Positions 1-5,757 of a stretch of 5,757 nt of DNA are shown here, piece after piece. Every line of letters starts with the position of its first letter. Within the stretch, counting starts at the first letter, position 1. The position numbers and the translations under genes are program-made. The notes below the pieces were generated by a model. It saw nothing but the letters and a program-made list of their open reading frames with translations, made no database searches and was not told the origin of the DNA. Origin of the DNA: Gemmatimonadota bacterium. GTDB lineage: Bacteria; Gemmatimonadota; Gemmatimonadetes; Gemmatimonadales; Gemmatimonadaceae. The stretch is taken from the NCBI GenBank assembly GCA_003142495.1, contig PLMM01000343.1, positions 1-5,757 of the forward strand. The letters are read 5' to 3'.

Positions 1-1
1 C

Positions 2-418
2 ACCCTCCAAACGTTCGAGCGACAGCACCTTTTGCAGCTCCTCGAGTGGGGCGGCGCAAGCGTGCTCATCGGGTGCCTACTACTATTCTTCTTTTCCCTT
101 CGCCGAATCAAGGCGCCGCTACTCTCCCATTTTGGGATCCAGAGCGCACTCTGGGGGGCTGCTGAGCTCGTTTGGGGTGCTTTCGCCTACCGGGATGTCC
201 CACTCCGCGACTACGAGGGCGCCGCGTCACTCGCGCGCGAACTCTGGGTCGCGATCGGATTCGAGGCCGGCGCGATCCTCGTCGGCATCACGCTCGCAAT
301 CGGCGGATGGACGTATGTAAAGCGACTCGCCGTCGTCGGCGCAGGAATCGGGATCAGCGTGCAAGCATCCGCGCTCATCGTTCTCGATCTCATTCTCGTG
401 CGCGCCATCCAGCTCTGA
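2..418 (+). CDS. Small multi-pass membrane protein, 5' end outside window (DUF6992-like)
   Basis: The reading frame is open from the left edge to a TGA at 416-418, giving 138 visible residues, so the true start probably lies upstream. A TTG at 32-34 is the only in-frame start-like codon near the edge, but residues before it (TLQTFERQHLL) look like normal coding sequence. Four hydrophobic segments are visible at about residues 13-31, 43-62, 83-101 and 109-132. Short charged turns separate them (SLRRIK, YRDVPLRDYEG, YVKR), so it is an inner-membrane protein with little soluble mass. The pattern of a charged N-terminal helix ending FERQHL, an aromatic/Gly-rich second segment (FGIQSALWGA) and a final segment ending in LDLILVR resembles my recollection of the DUF6992 family, which has no known function. 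That assignment is from memory and tentative. No catalytic motif is visible. The next gene starts 44 bp downstream on the same strand with no terminator between, so co-transcription is possible. Confidence 0.6.
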   Translation, partial: TLQTFERQHLLQLLEWGGASVLIGCLLLFFFSLRRIKAPLLSHFGIQSALWGAAELVWGAFAYRDVPLRDYEGAASLARELWVAIGFEAGAILVGITLAIGGWTYVKRLAVVGAGIGISVQASALIVLDLILVRAIQL

Positions 419-462
419 GCGCGCTATCCGCCTGCCGCAGCCCGCGGTAACTTTGCGCGCCT

Positions 463-1083
463 ATGGCCGGCTATTCCGATCCGATCAACCACGCCTTCGC
501 GTTCGCGGCGAAGCATCATGATCAGCAGGTGCGGAAGGGGACCCGCTATCCCTATCTCACCGCCGCACCGAATCTCGCGGTGATCCTCGCGCGCTACGAC
601 CAGGATGATCCGACGCTCGTCGCCGGGATTCTGCACGACGTCGTCGAGGACTGTGTGCGCGATGGCTACACCGCAGAGATGCTGAATCGCCGAGTGGGGG
701 ACAAATTCGGAGAAGCGGTGCTGTCGACGGTGCTCGCGGTCATCGAGCGCCGCTACGACGATGAGGGAATCGAGCTCTCGCACCACGAGCGGAAGGATGA
801 TCTGCTCGATCGTCTCGCGAGCGCGGACGATCGCGCGCGATGGATCGCCGCGGCGGATCAGCTGCAGAGTGGTGGAACGCTACTCGCGGATCTCCGCCGC
901 ACCGATTTTCCGGAGGCGGTGTGGTCGCGCTTCACGTCGGGGCGCGAGGCGACGATCCAGTGGTACCGTCGCGTGCACGACCGGCTCGCTGAGGTGGGCT
1001 TTCGCTTTCCGATAATGGAGGAGCTGCACGATGTCGTGCGCTCGCTCGAGCACTACGCCGGCGAGGAAATTCGTTCGGGGTAA
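463..1083 (+). CDS. HD-domain protein of RelA/SpoT-hydrolase (MESH1) type, degenerate active site
   Basis: This 206-residue soluble, all-helical protein has the layout of stand-alone (p)ppGpp hydrolase-like HD proteins. It opens with an [18 protein letters not shown] helix (10-27), followed by the HD-ED core GILHDVVED (55-63; H58, D59, E62, D63) and a later AAD segment (130-132) that normally supplies the last metal-ligand Asp. Two elements differ from the usual family pattern. After PYL, the expected metal-ligand His (typically THP or SHL) is replaced, giving TAAPNLAV, so residue 34 is Ala. The usual DKLHN box reads DQLQS (132-136). The HD pair, the ED pair and D132 remain. Metal binding and alarmone hydrolysis may therefore be weakened or lost, and a binding or regulatory role is possible. 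No synthetase or TGS/ACT domain is attached. The ATG at 463 gives a normal family N-terminus, though no clear Shine-Dalgarno sequence precedes it. The 3' end overlaps ispG tail to tail. Fold assignment is fairly secure; activity is not. Confidence 0.85.
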   Translation: MAGYSDPINHAFAFAAKHHDQQVRKGTRYPYLTAAPNLAVILARYDQDDPTLVAGILHDVVEDCVRDGYTAEMLNRRVGDKFGEAVLSTVLAVIERRYDDEGIELSHHERKDDLLDRLASADDRARWIAAADQLQSGGTLLADLRRTDFPEAVWSRFTSGREATIQWYRRVHDRLAEVGFRFPIMEELHDVVRSLEHYAGEEIRSG

Positions 1084-2285
1084 GTGCGCGCGACGTACTC
1101 CTCGAGTATCGCGAGAAACTCGGGGACGATCGCGTCGCCCTTGAGCGTGAGCTTGAGCTTTCCGTTTACGTACACCGGCGCCTTCGGCTCCTCGAATGTT
1201 CCCGGCAGCGAGATCCCGATGTTCGCGTGCTTCGATTCGCCGGGCCCGTTCACTACGCATCCCATCACCGCTACGCGCATCTCCTCGACGCCGGGATGCT
1301 TCTCGCGCCACACGGGCATCTGATCGCGCAGGTACGTCTGGATGTCCTCCGCCATGTGCTGGAAGAACGTCGACGTCGTGCGTCCGCACCCGGGACACGC
1401 CGTGACCTGTGGCGTGAACGAGCGCAGCCCCAATGACTGAAGGATTTGCTGCGCCACCTGGACCTCTTCCGTGCGATCGCCATCGGGCTTGGGCGTGAGC
1501 GAGACGCGAATGGTGTCGCCGATTCCCTCACTCAATAGAATCGAGAGTCCAGCGGTGCTCGCAACCACACCCTTGGTGCCGAGCCCCGCCTCGGTGAGCC
1601 CGAGGTGCAGCGGGTAATCGCAACGAGCGGCCAGGCGGCGATAGACCTCGACGAGATCCTGCACCAGCGAGACCTTCGCCGAGATGATGAGGCGATCGTG
1701 GCCGAGCCCGACTTCTTCGGCGACGAGGGCGGAGCGGAGCGCGCTCTCGAGCATCGCCTCGATGTACACCTCGTGCGCATCGAGCGGCTCGGGGAGGTGC
1801 GCATTCTCATCCATCATCGTGGTGAGCAGGTCCTGGTCGAGCGAGCCCCAGTTCACACCGATGCGCACGGGCTTGTCGTTGGCGACGGCGATCGATACGA
1901 TCGTGCGGAAGTTGTCATCGCGCCGCTTGCCGCCGACGTTGCCGGGGTTAATGCGGTACTTCGCGAGCGCGCGGGCGCACTCGGGATACTTCGCGAGGAG
2001 CAGATGCCCGTTGTAGTGGAAGTCGCCGATGATCGGGACGTCGACGCCCATGTCGGAGAGTCGCCGCACGATCTCCGGGACGGCGGCCGCGGCGGGCTCG
2101 TTGTTCACGGTGACGCGCACGAGCTGCGATCCGGCGGCGGCGAGCGCGGCCGTCTGCGCGACGGTGAGCGCGACATCGGCGGTATCCGTGTTCGTCATCG
2201 ACTGCACGACGATCGGATGCGCGCTGCCGACGGCTACTTCGCCGATGCGGGTGGTGACGGTGCGGCGGCGCTCTCGGAAGGGCAT
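1053..2285 (-). CDS. ispG: 4-hydroxy-3-methylbut-2-enyl-diphosphate synthase (flavodoxin/ferredoxin-dependent)
   Basis: IspG (GcpE) converts 2-C-methyl-D-erythritol 2,4-cyclodiphosphate to HMBPP in the cytosolic MEP pathway, using a [4Fe-4S] cluster and electrons from flavodoxin or ferredoxin. The 410 residues have the two-part bacterial layout. An N-terminal TIM-barrel half carries family landmarks such as VQSMTNTDT (27-35), IIGDFHYNG (85-93), RINPGNVG (111-118) and HLGLTEAG (227-234). A C-terminal cluster domain follows, with CPGC (C297, C300) and GCVVNGPGE (C343, E350). The C343-to-E350 spacing matches the E. coli cluster ligand and catalytic glutamate. The large insert of plant and chlamydial forms is absent, as expected at this length. 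The ATG at 2283-2285 gives a typical N-terminus (MPFRERRRT), but the preceding bases are pyrimidine-rich with no Shine-Dalgarno, so initiation may be weak or leaderless. The last ten codons overlap the convergent HD gene. No terminator is visible after the stop. Confidence 0.97.
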   Translation of the reverse strand: MPFRERRRTVTTRIGEVAVGSAHPIVVQSMTNTDTADVALTVAQTAALAAAGSQLVRVTVNNEPAAAAVPEIVRRLSDMGVDVPIIGDFHYNGHLLLAKYPECARALAKYRINPGNVGGKRRDDNFRTIVSIAVANDKPVRIGVNWGSLDQDLLTTMMDENAHLPEPLDAHEVYIEAMLESALRSALVAEEVGLGHDRLIISAKVSLVQDLVEVYRRLAARCDYPLHLGLTEAGLGTKGVVASTAGLSILLSEGIGDTIRVSLTPKPDGDRTEEVQVAQQILQSLGLRSFTPQVTACPGCGRTTSTFFQHMAEDIQTYLRDQMPVWREKHPGVEEMRVAVMGCVVNGPGESKHANIGISLPGTFEEPKAPVYVNGKLKLTLKGDAIVPEFLAILEEYVARTYPERISSPA

Positions 2286-2394
2286 GGGAGAAAGATAAGG
2301 CGAGCGGAGCGCGGCGGTACACGAGCGCTGGCAATCCGTACGTAACGCTGTAGACTATCCTTGTCTGCCGTGCACGCGATGCAACCCCGAGTAT

Positions 2395-2398
2395 GGAG
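2395..2398 (+). promoter_or_regulatory. Ribosome binding site for the single-pass membrane protein gene
   Basis: A GGAG core ends 5 bp before the ATG at 2404. This supports that start over the out-of-frame ATG at 2393, whose frame stops within a few codons. Confidence 0.6.
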
Positions 2399-2403
2399 CG
2401 CTC

Positions 2404-2859
2404 ATGAAGGACGATCTCGATCAGCCGCCCCGCGCCTACACGACTGCCGATGTCGCATCGCAACCGGAGCCGGCGAAGAAGCACATGGGATGGCGCGGGA
2501 AGATCATCCTCTGGTTCTTCACGGTCGTAGTCGTAGCCGTGCTCGGATTTGCGGGCTACACGTGGAGCGCGCTGCACGTCACCTACTCGAGTGGCGATCG
2601 TGCGGGTTTCGTGCAGAAATTTTCGAACAAGGGATGGCTGTGCAAGACGTGGGAAGGGCAGATCGCGATGGCGAATCTGCCTGGAACTACACCCGAGATG
2701 TTCAACTTCTCGGTGCGCAGCGATTCGATTGCACAGGTGATACTGAAGTCGATGGGACAGCGCGTGGATATCAGCTACGACCAGCATCGCGGTGTTCCGA
2801 CGCATTGCTTCGGAGAGACCGAATACTTCGTGACATCGGTTCGGCCGGCGCCGCAATGA
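2404..2859 (+). CDS. Single-pass membrane protein of unknown function ('6PGDH-like' misnamed family)
   Basis: This 151-residue protein has a hydrophilic N-terminal stretch (1-29, Pro- and charge-rich) and one strong transmembrane helix (about 33-54, IILWFFTVVVVAVLGF) preceded by KK and RGK. An outward-facing domain of roughly 95 residues should follow. That domain opens with YSSGDRAGFVQKFSNKGW, then KTWEGQ (81-86), NFSV (101-104), and ends GETEYFVTSV (137-146). This order of motifs (YS-G-R-G, KFS-KG, KTWEG, F-FSV, TEYFVT) matches small proteins common in Bacteroidota and relatives that databases often call '6-phosphogluconate dehydrogenase'. There is no Rossmann fold or NADP motif, so that name should not be carried over. 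Two cysteines (C80, C135) lie in the extra-membrane part and could pair if it is periplasmic. The N-terminal cytoplasmic tail before the helix is longer than I recall for the family. The gene has its own RBS, is divergent from ispG, and is followed by 276 bp of non-coding DNA. Function unknown. Confidence 0.85.
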   Translation: MKDDLDQPPRAYTTADVASQPEPAKKHMGWRGKIILWFFTVVVVAVLGFAGYTWSALHVTYSSGDRAGFVQKFSNKGWLCKTWEGQIAMANLPGTTPEMFNFSVRSDSIAQVILKSMGQRVDISYDQHRGVPTHCFGETEYFVTSVRPAPQ

Positions 2860-2929
2860 ACGGAAATGCGCGCGGGACAGGGAGTTAAGGCCCTGAAGGC
2901 GGCCTCTACGGCTGTGCAGTAAGTAGCTA

Positions 2930-2958
2930 TTGCGGCGCGCAGCTGGTCCATCTATCTT
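2930..2958 (+). promoter_or_regulatory. Candidate sigma70-type promoter for csp leader
   Basis: TTGCGG (2930-2935) and TATCTT (2953-2958) are separated by exactly 17 bp. They match the -35 and -10 consensus at 3 of 6 and 4 of 6 positions. Transcription would start near 2965 and give a leader of about 170 nt before the csp start codon, running through the terminator hairpin at 2989-3024. The match is moderate, and hexamers like this arise by chance, so this is only a candidate. I found no better pair between the terminator and the csp gene. Confidence 0.3.
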
Positions 2959-2988
2959 TTTCTCGGCACCACCCGTTCGCGCACATGC

Positions 2989-3024
2989 AGACCCGGGCGG
3001 AATACTTGCCTCGGGTCTTTTTTT
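2989..3024 (+). terminator. Intrinsic terminator or attenuator upstream of csp
   Basis: A left arm AGACCCGGGC (2989-2998) pairs with GCC and CGGGTCT (3008-3018, one bulged T at 3011) around a 9-nt loop, making a 10-bp GC-rich stem. The stem runs straight into an uninterrupted T run (3018-3024). This is a textbook rho-independent terminator on the + strand. It may end the transcript of the upstream membrane-protein gene, 130 bp after that stop. It could instead sit inside the csp leader as an attenuator if the candidate promoter at 2930-2958 is real. Confidence 0.85.
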
Positions 3025-3081
3025 ATGTTCGTAAACGGTTGAGGCTGACGCGATGGCACATAGGCGCGCGTCACGGCAACA

Positions 3082-3116
3082 TTTGTCAGGGCCAGCGCTT
3101 CCGCTCCCTGTACAAA
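3082..3116 (+). promoter_or_regulatory. Leader hairpin just upstream of csp ribosome binding site
   Basis: Inverted segments form a long imperfect hairpin. TTTGT (3082-3086) pairs with ACAAA (3112-3116), CAGGG (3087-3091) with CCCTG (3106-3110), and AGCG (3094-3097) with CGCT (3102-3105), around a CTTC loop. A bulged CC (3092-3093) and a bulged T (3111) interrupt it. The 14-bp stem ends 8 nt before the AGGAG at 3125, so the AT-rich spacer and Shine-Dalgarno are left single-stranded. The position fits a 5' UTR element affecting stability or translation of a cold shock mRNA, but no function is shown. Confidence 0.45.
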
Positions 3117-3124
3117 ATTATATC

Positions 3125-3129
3125 AGGAG
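3125..3129 (+). promoter_or_regulatory. Strong Shine-Dalgarno of csp gene
   Basis: AGGAG ends 6 bp before the ATG at 3136, in an AT-rich unstructured stretch. It is the best ribosome binding site in the window and fixes the start over the longer upstream ORF in another frame. Confidence 0.8.
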
Positions 3130-3135
3130 CTGGAA

Positions 3136-3342
3136 ATGCGTGTGACTGGCAAAGTGAAGTGGTTCAATGACGCCAAGGGTTTTGGCTTCATTACCCCGGA
3201 CAACGGACAGAAGGATTGCTTCGTGCACTACAGCGCGATTCAGGGCAACGGGTTCAAGACGTTGGCTGAAGGCGATGCCGTGGAGTTCGAAATCGTCGAG
3301 GGCCAGAAAGGCCCCGCCGCCGAGAACGTGACGAAGCGCTAA
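3136..3342 (+). CDS. CspA-family cold shock protein
   Basis: This 68-residue protein is one cold shock domain, a five-strand OB-fold barrel that binds single-stranded RNA and DNA and acts as an RNA chaperone. It begins [17 protein letters not shown], with RNP1 (KGFGFI, 14-19) and RNP2 (CFVHYS, 28-33) both intact and the usual aromatic surface: W9, F10, F16, F18, F29, H31. The linker [27 protein letters not shown] is standard, and the length fits the family (65-70). Cys28 stands where Ile, Leu, Val or Phe is more usual in RNP2, a small change that should be tolerated. The gene has its own Shine-Dalgarno, a structured leader and its own terminator, so it looks like a single-gene unit. Which paralogue it is (cspA, cspC or another), and whether cold induces it, cannot be told from sequence. 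Confidence 0.97.
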   Translation: MRVTGKVKWFNDAKGFGFITPDNGQKDCFVHYSAIQGNGFKTLAEGDAVEFEIVEGQKGPAAENVTKR

Positions 3343-3364
3343 ATTCTTCGCTTCACTACCACGA

Positions 3365-3399
3365 ATGGGGCGTCACTCGAAAGAGTGGCGCCCCATTTT
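3365..3399 (+). terminator. Intrinsic terminator of csp, in the csp/argH convergent gap
   Basis: A 14-nt arm (3365-3378, ATGGGGCGTCACTC) pairs with 3383-3396 across a GAAA tetraloop, with only one T-G wobble, followed by TTTT (3396-3399). It starts 22 bp after the csp stop. On the minus strand the same hairpin lies 40 bp past the argH stop but is followed by only a short ATT, so it may stop argGH transcription less efficiently. Confidence 0.9.
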
Positions 3400-3435
3400 C
3401 GTACCGGTTGTATACGCTCGCAACCCGCGCGCGAG

Positions 3436-4839
3436 CTAGGCCAACGATGCCCACGCGCTCTTCATCTGCGCCCGCACCGCAACCGGCCCCGTCCCACCTT
3501 CCGTCTCGCGTCGCTCCACACTCGCCACCGCCGACAGCGCATCGAACACATCGGCGCCGAAGCTTGCGTGCGCTGCCTTGAACGCCTTGTACGGCATCGC
3601 GTGCAGCTCGACGCCCAACTCCTCGCTCTGCCGCACGAGCGAACCCACCGCGGCATGCGCGTCGCGAAAGGTCGTCCCCTTGCCAACGAGATAGTCCGCG
3701 AGATCCGTCGCCATCATGCTGCTCGCGAGCGCGGCCTTCATCCTGTCCGCGCGGAAGGTGATCTCCGCCAGCGCGCCCGCGACGCCCGGTAGCACCAGCA
3801 ACATCGTGTCGACCGCGTCGAACAACGCCCGCTTGTCGTCCTGCAAATCCTTGTTGTAACCGCTCGGCAATCCCTTGAGCGTCGCGAGCAGCGCGGTGAG
3901 ATCGCCGAGCAGGCGGCCGCCGGATCCGCGCGCGAGCTCGAGCGCGTCGGGGTTTCGCTTCTGCGGCATCATGCTCGAGCCGGTGGTGAACGCATCGCCG
4001 AATTGCACAAAGCCGAACTCGCTCGTGCCGTAGATGATGAGATCTTCGGCAAGGCGCGAGAGATGAATCGCGAGCATCGAGAGCGTGAACAGCAACTCGG
4101 CCACGAAGTCGCGATCGCTCACCGCATCGATGCTGTTCGGCGAGAGCTGCGCGAAGCCGAGGCTTCCCTGGAGGAGCACGCGCGAGATCGGGAAGGCGCA
4201 GCCGGCGACGGCGCCGGAGCCGAGGGGAAGAACGGCGGCGGCGCGGCCGGCGGCGGAGAGCCGATTGCGATCGCGATCGAGGGGCCAGAAGTGCGAGAGC
4301 ATCCAGTGCGCGGCAGACACCGGTTGCGCGCGTTGCATATGCGTGTACGCGGGCATGAGCACGTTCGCCGCGAAGAGTGCTTCGGCGTGCGCGAGCATAA
4401 CGCGCTGCAGCTCGCGCACGGCGTTGTCGAGAACGCCGCATGCGTCCATCGACCAGAGGCGCGTTGCGGTCGCGACTTGATCGTTGCGGCTGCGGCCTTT
4501 ATGGAGCCTGGATGCGACGTCGCCGACTTCTTCGTGCAGGAGCCGATCGATGAGCGTGTGCACGTCTTCATCAGAGGCGGTGGGCTGCGCTCCGGCGCGG
4601 AGCCGGTCGGCGACGCGATCGAGTCCGTTCTCGAGCGCAAGGCTTTCCTCGACGGTGACGACGCCGGCGCTCCAGAGCGCGATCGCCCACGCTTTGGAGA
4701 GACGCACGTCGAAGGGCCAGAGACGGAAGTCGACGCCGATCGAGCGATTGAGTGCGTCGAGCTCAGGCGCGCTCTCGCCGGCGAAGCGACCGCCCCACAG
4801 CTTGTGCGCAGATGCGCCGACGAGCTTGAGTGCGGTCAT
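3436..4839 (-). CDS. argH: Argininosuccinate lyase
   Basis: ArgH cleaves argininosuccinate into arginine and fumarate, the last step of arginine synthesis, as a cytosolic homotetramer of the fumarase/aspartase superfamily. The 467 residues match the usual 455-470. Landmarks in order are KLWGGRF (13-19), HKGRSRNDQ (113-121), YTHMQRAQPV (165-174, with H167 at the conserved active-site His), LPLGSGAVAG (204-213), the superfamily signature GSSMMPQKRNPD (287-298, with the catalytic Ser in the flexible loop), LPSGYNKDLQ (324-333) and TTFRDAHAAVG (389-399). The signature has Arg at 294 where most family members have Lys (MPQKKNP), a conservative change. The start is the ATG at 4837-4839, overlapping the argG stop as ATGA. 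No separate Shine-Dalgarno is evident, which suggests translational coupling to argG. Transcription should come from an argG-side promoter outside this window. Confidence 0.97.
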   Translation of the reverse strand: MTALKLVGASAHKLWGGRFAGESAPELDALNRSIGVDFRLWPFDVRLSKAWAIALWSAGVVTVEESLALENGLDRVADRLRAGAQPTASDEDVHTLIDRLLHEEVGDVASRLHKGRSRNDQVATATRLWSMDACGVLDNAVRELQRVMLAHAEALFAANVLMPAYTHMQRAQPVSAAHWMLSHFWPLDRDRNRLSAAGRAAAVLPLGSGAVAGCAFPISRVLLQGSLGFAQLSPNSIDAVSDRDFVAELLFTLSMLAIHLSRLAEDLIIYGTSEFGFVQFGDAFTTGSSMMPQKRNPDALELARGSGGRLLGDLTALLATLKGLPSGYNKDLQDDKRALFDAVDTMLLVLPGVAGALAEITFRADRMKAALASSMMATDLADYLVGKGTTFRDAHAAVGSLVRQSEELGVELHAMPYKAFKAAHASFGADVFDALSAVASVERRETEGGTGPVAVRAQMKSAWASLA

Positions 4840-5757
4840 ACGAGAGCCATTTCGTTCGGATTATTCACCGCTTCGGCTTCCGCATCCGAAGACGCGGAGG
4901 ACGCAGCTGCAGCGTCGCGCTCGAGGTCCTTGAGTGCGCGAACGCGCTGTGAGAGACCATACAGGCGGATGAAGCCGGCGGCGTCGCTCTGCTTGTAGAC
5001 GTCGTCCTCGCCGAAGGTGACGAAGCGTTCGTCGTACAGCGCCTCGGTGCTCGCGCGGCCGGCGATCGTGACCGTGCCCTTGAACAGGCGCAGCGTGATC
5101 GCGCCGGTGACGCGCTGCTGTGTGACGTTGACGAAGGCGTCGTACGACTCGCGCTCGGTGGTCCACCAGCGGCCCTCGTACACCAGGTCGGCATACCGGG
5201 GCGCGATCAGATCCTTTGCGGAGAGCGTGCGGCGATCGAGCACGAGCTGCTCGAGCTCGGAGTGCGCGGTCTGGAGGAGTGTGCCGCCCGGCGTTTCGTA
5301 GATGCCGCGGGACTTCATGCCGATGAGGCGATCTTCGACGAGGTCGATCCGGCCGACGCCGTGCTTGCCGCCGATCTTGTTGAGCTTTTCTACGAGGTTC
5401 ACCGGATTGAGCTTTTGTCCGTTGACGGAGACCGGTGTGCCGGCGTGAAAGCCGATCGTGACATCCTCCGGGGTATTCGGTGCGTTTGCCGGGTCGGTGG
5501 TGAGCAGGAAGAGGTCCGCCGGCGGAACGGCGTTCGGGTCTTCGAGAATTCCGCCTTCGTGCGACACGTGCCAGAGATTGCGGTCGCGCGAGAAGATCTT
5601 GGTGGTGGTGGCCGAGACGGGGACGTTGTGCGCAGCGGCGTAGGCGAGGGCGTCCTCGCGGCTGCGGATATCCCATTCGCGCCATGGGGCGATCACCGGA
5701 AGCTCGGGGGCGAACGCGGCATAGGTGAGCTCGAAGCGGACCTGATCGTTGCCCTTG
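4836..5757 (-). CDS. argG: Argininosuccinate synthase, N-terminal part outside window
   Basis: ArgG joins citrulline and aspartate with ATP to form argininosuccinate, which the downstream ArgH uses. The frame is open to the right edge, and the first visible residues, KGNDQVRFELTYAAFAPEL, are a conserved ArgG block, so the start lies beyond 5757. About 306 residues are visible, roughly the C-terminal three quarters. Other landmarks are VIAPWREW, NLWHVSHEGGILEDP, NKIGGKHGVGRIDLVEDRLIGMKSRGIYETPGGTLL (a substrate-binding stretch), KYADLVYEG-like RYADLVYEGRWW, and FVTFGEDDVYKQSDAAGFIRLYGL near the end. The family normally stops soon after this last block. Here about 26 further residues follow, rich in Ala, Ser, Asp and Glu (4839-4916), and are probably disordered. 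The GTG at 5694 is an internal Val codon, not the start. The stop shares ATGA with argH, marking an argGH operon. Confidence 0.96.
   Translation of the reverse strand, partial: KGNDQVRFELTYAAFAPELPVIAPWREWDIRSREDALAYAAAHNVPVSATTTKIFSRDRNLWHVSHEGGILEDPNAVPPADLFLLTTDPANAPNTPEDVTIGFHAGTPVSVNGQKLNPVNLVEKLNKIGGKHGVGRIDLVEDRLIGMKSRGIYETPGGTLLQTAHSELEQLVLDRRTLSAKDLIAPRYADLVYEGRWWTTERESYDAFVNVTQQRVTGAITLRLFKGTVTIAGRASTEALYDERFVTFGEDDVYKQSDAAGFIRLYGLSQRVRALKDLERDAAAASSASSDAEAEAVNNPNEMALV

Noticed and set aside
1605..2345. Long + strand ORF (246 codons) opposite ispG
   Set aside because: It lies almost wholly antisense to a certain ispG. It is rich in Arg, Gly, Asp and Val with no recognisable motif, the usual product of codon bias in GC-rich DNA.
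2286..2403. Promoters in the divergent ispG / membrane-protein gap
   Set aside because: Weak pairs exist, for example TGGCAA with TAGACT at 16-bp spacing on the + strand, but matches are poor and none stands out. Promoters must be here, yet I cannot place them.
1948..2856. Minus-strand ORF (302 codons) spanning the ispG start, the divergent gap and the membrane-protein gene
   Set aside because: It overlaps two supported genes, its ispG part is an Arg/His-rich frame shadow, and no motif is visible.
2878..2905. Small hairpins (CAGGG/CCCTG and AGGCC/GGCCT) after the membrane-protein gene, as a terminator or small RNA
   Set aside because: The stems are only 5 bp, mutually exclusive and without a T run. 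No tRNA, SRP RNA or other known RNA signature is present.
2985..3170. Short + strand ORF (61 codons) starting inside the terminator stem and overlapping csp
   Set aside because: It begins next to the terminator, has no ribosome binding site, and its end is an out-of-frame reading of csp.
3356..4441. Minus-strand ORF (361 codons) in another frame of argH
   Set aside because: Very Arg-rich translation, fully explained by the frame-shifted argH reading, and it runs through the csp terminator.
4003..4998. Long + strand ORF (331 codons) opposite argH and the argG tail
   Set aside because: It is antisense to two certain genes, has low-complexity Glu/Arg/Ala composition and no family resemblance.
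5694..5696. GTG as the argG start
   Set aside because: Conserved ArgG sequence (KGNDQVRFELTY and following) continues in frame upstream to the window edge, so this is an internal valine.

Overview
This GC-rich, densely packed bacterial window holds mostly housekeeping genes. The mix suggests a Gemmatimonadota-like bacterium, but this is an inference from family resemblance, not proven by any marker. The clues are a small DUF6992-like membrane protein, a stand-alone RelA/SpoT-type HD protein, and a single-pass protein of a family often mislabelled '6-phosphogluconate dehydrogenase'. I saw no mobile element, CRISPR array, tRNA, rRNA or phage gene.

Layout from left to right. Positions 2-418 (+) hold the 3' part of a gene for a small multi-pass membrane protein, cut by the window edge. 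Positions 463-1083 (+) encode a 206-residue HD-domain protein of the ppGpp-hydrolase (MESH1/SpoT HD) type with an eroded active site. It converges with, and overlaps tail to tail by 31 bp, ispG (1053-2285, -), which encodes the Fe-S enzyme of the penultimate MEP isoprenoid step. A 118-bp divergent gap separates ispG from a 151-residue single-pass membrane protein (2404-2859, +). Next is a 276-bp non-coding stretch with a possible promoter, a strong intrinsic terminator hairpin and a second hairpin just ahead of the ribosome binding site of a CspA-family cold shock gene (3136-3342, +). A 14-bp GAAA-capped terminator closes the csp gene and lies between it and the convergent arginine genes. The rest is argH (3436-4839, -) preceded by argG (4836 to beyond the right edge, -), which share an ATGA stop/start overlap.

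ArgG and ArgH act in sequence: citrulline plus aspartate gives argininosuccinate, which is split into arginine and fumarate. The other genes look like independent transcription units. The points most worth following are the csp leader (promoter, terminator, SD-proximal hairpin), which resembles an attenuated or temperature-responsive 5' UTR, and the HD protein that has lost a metal-ligand histidine. I found no convincing evidence of a wholly new multi-gene system.
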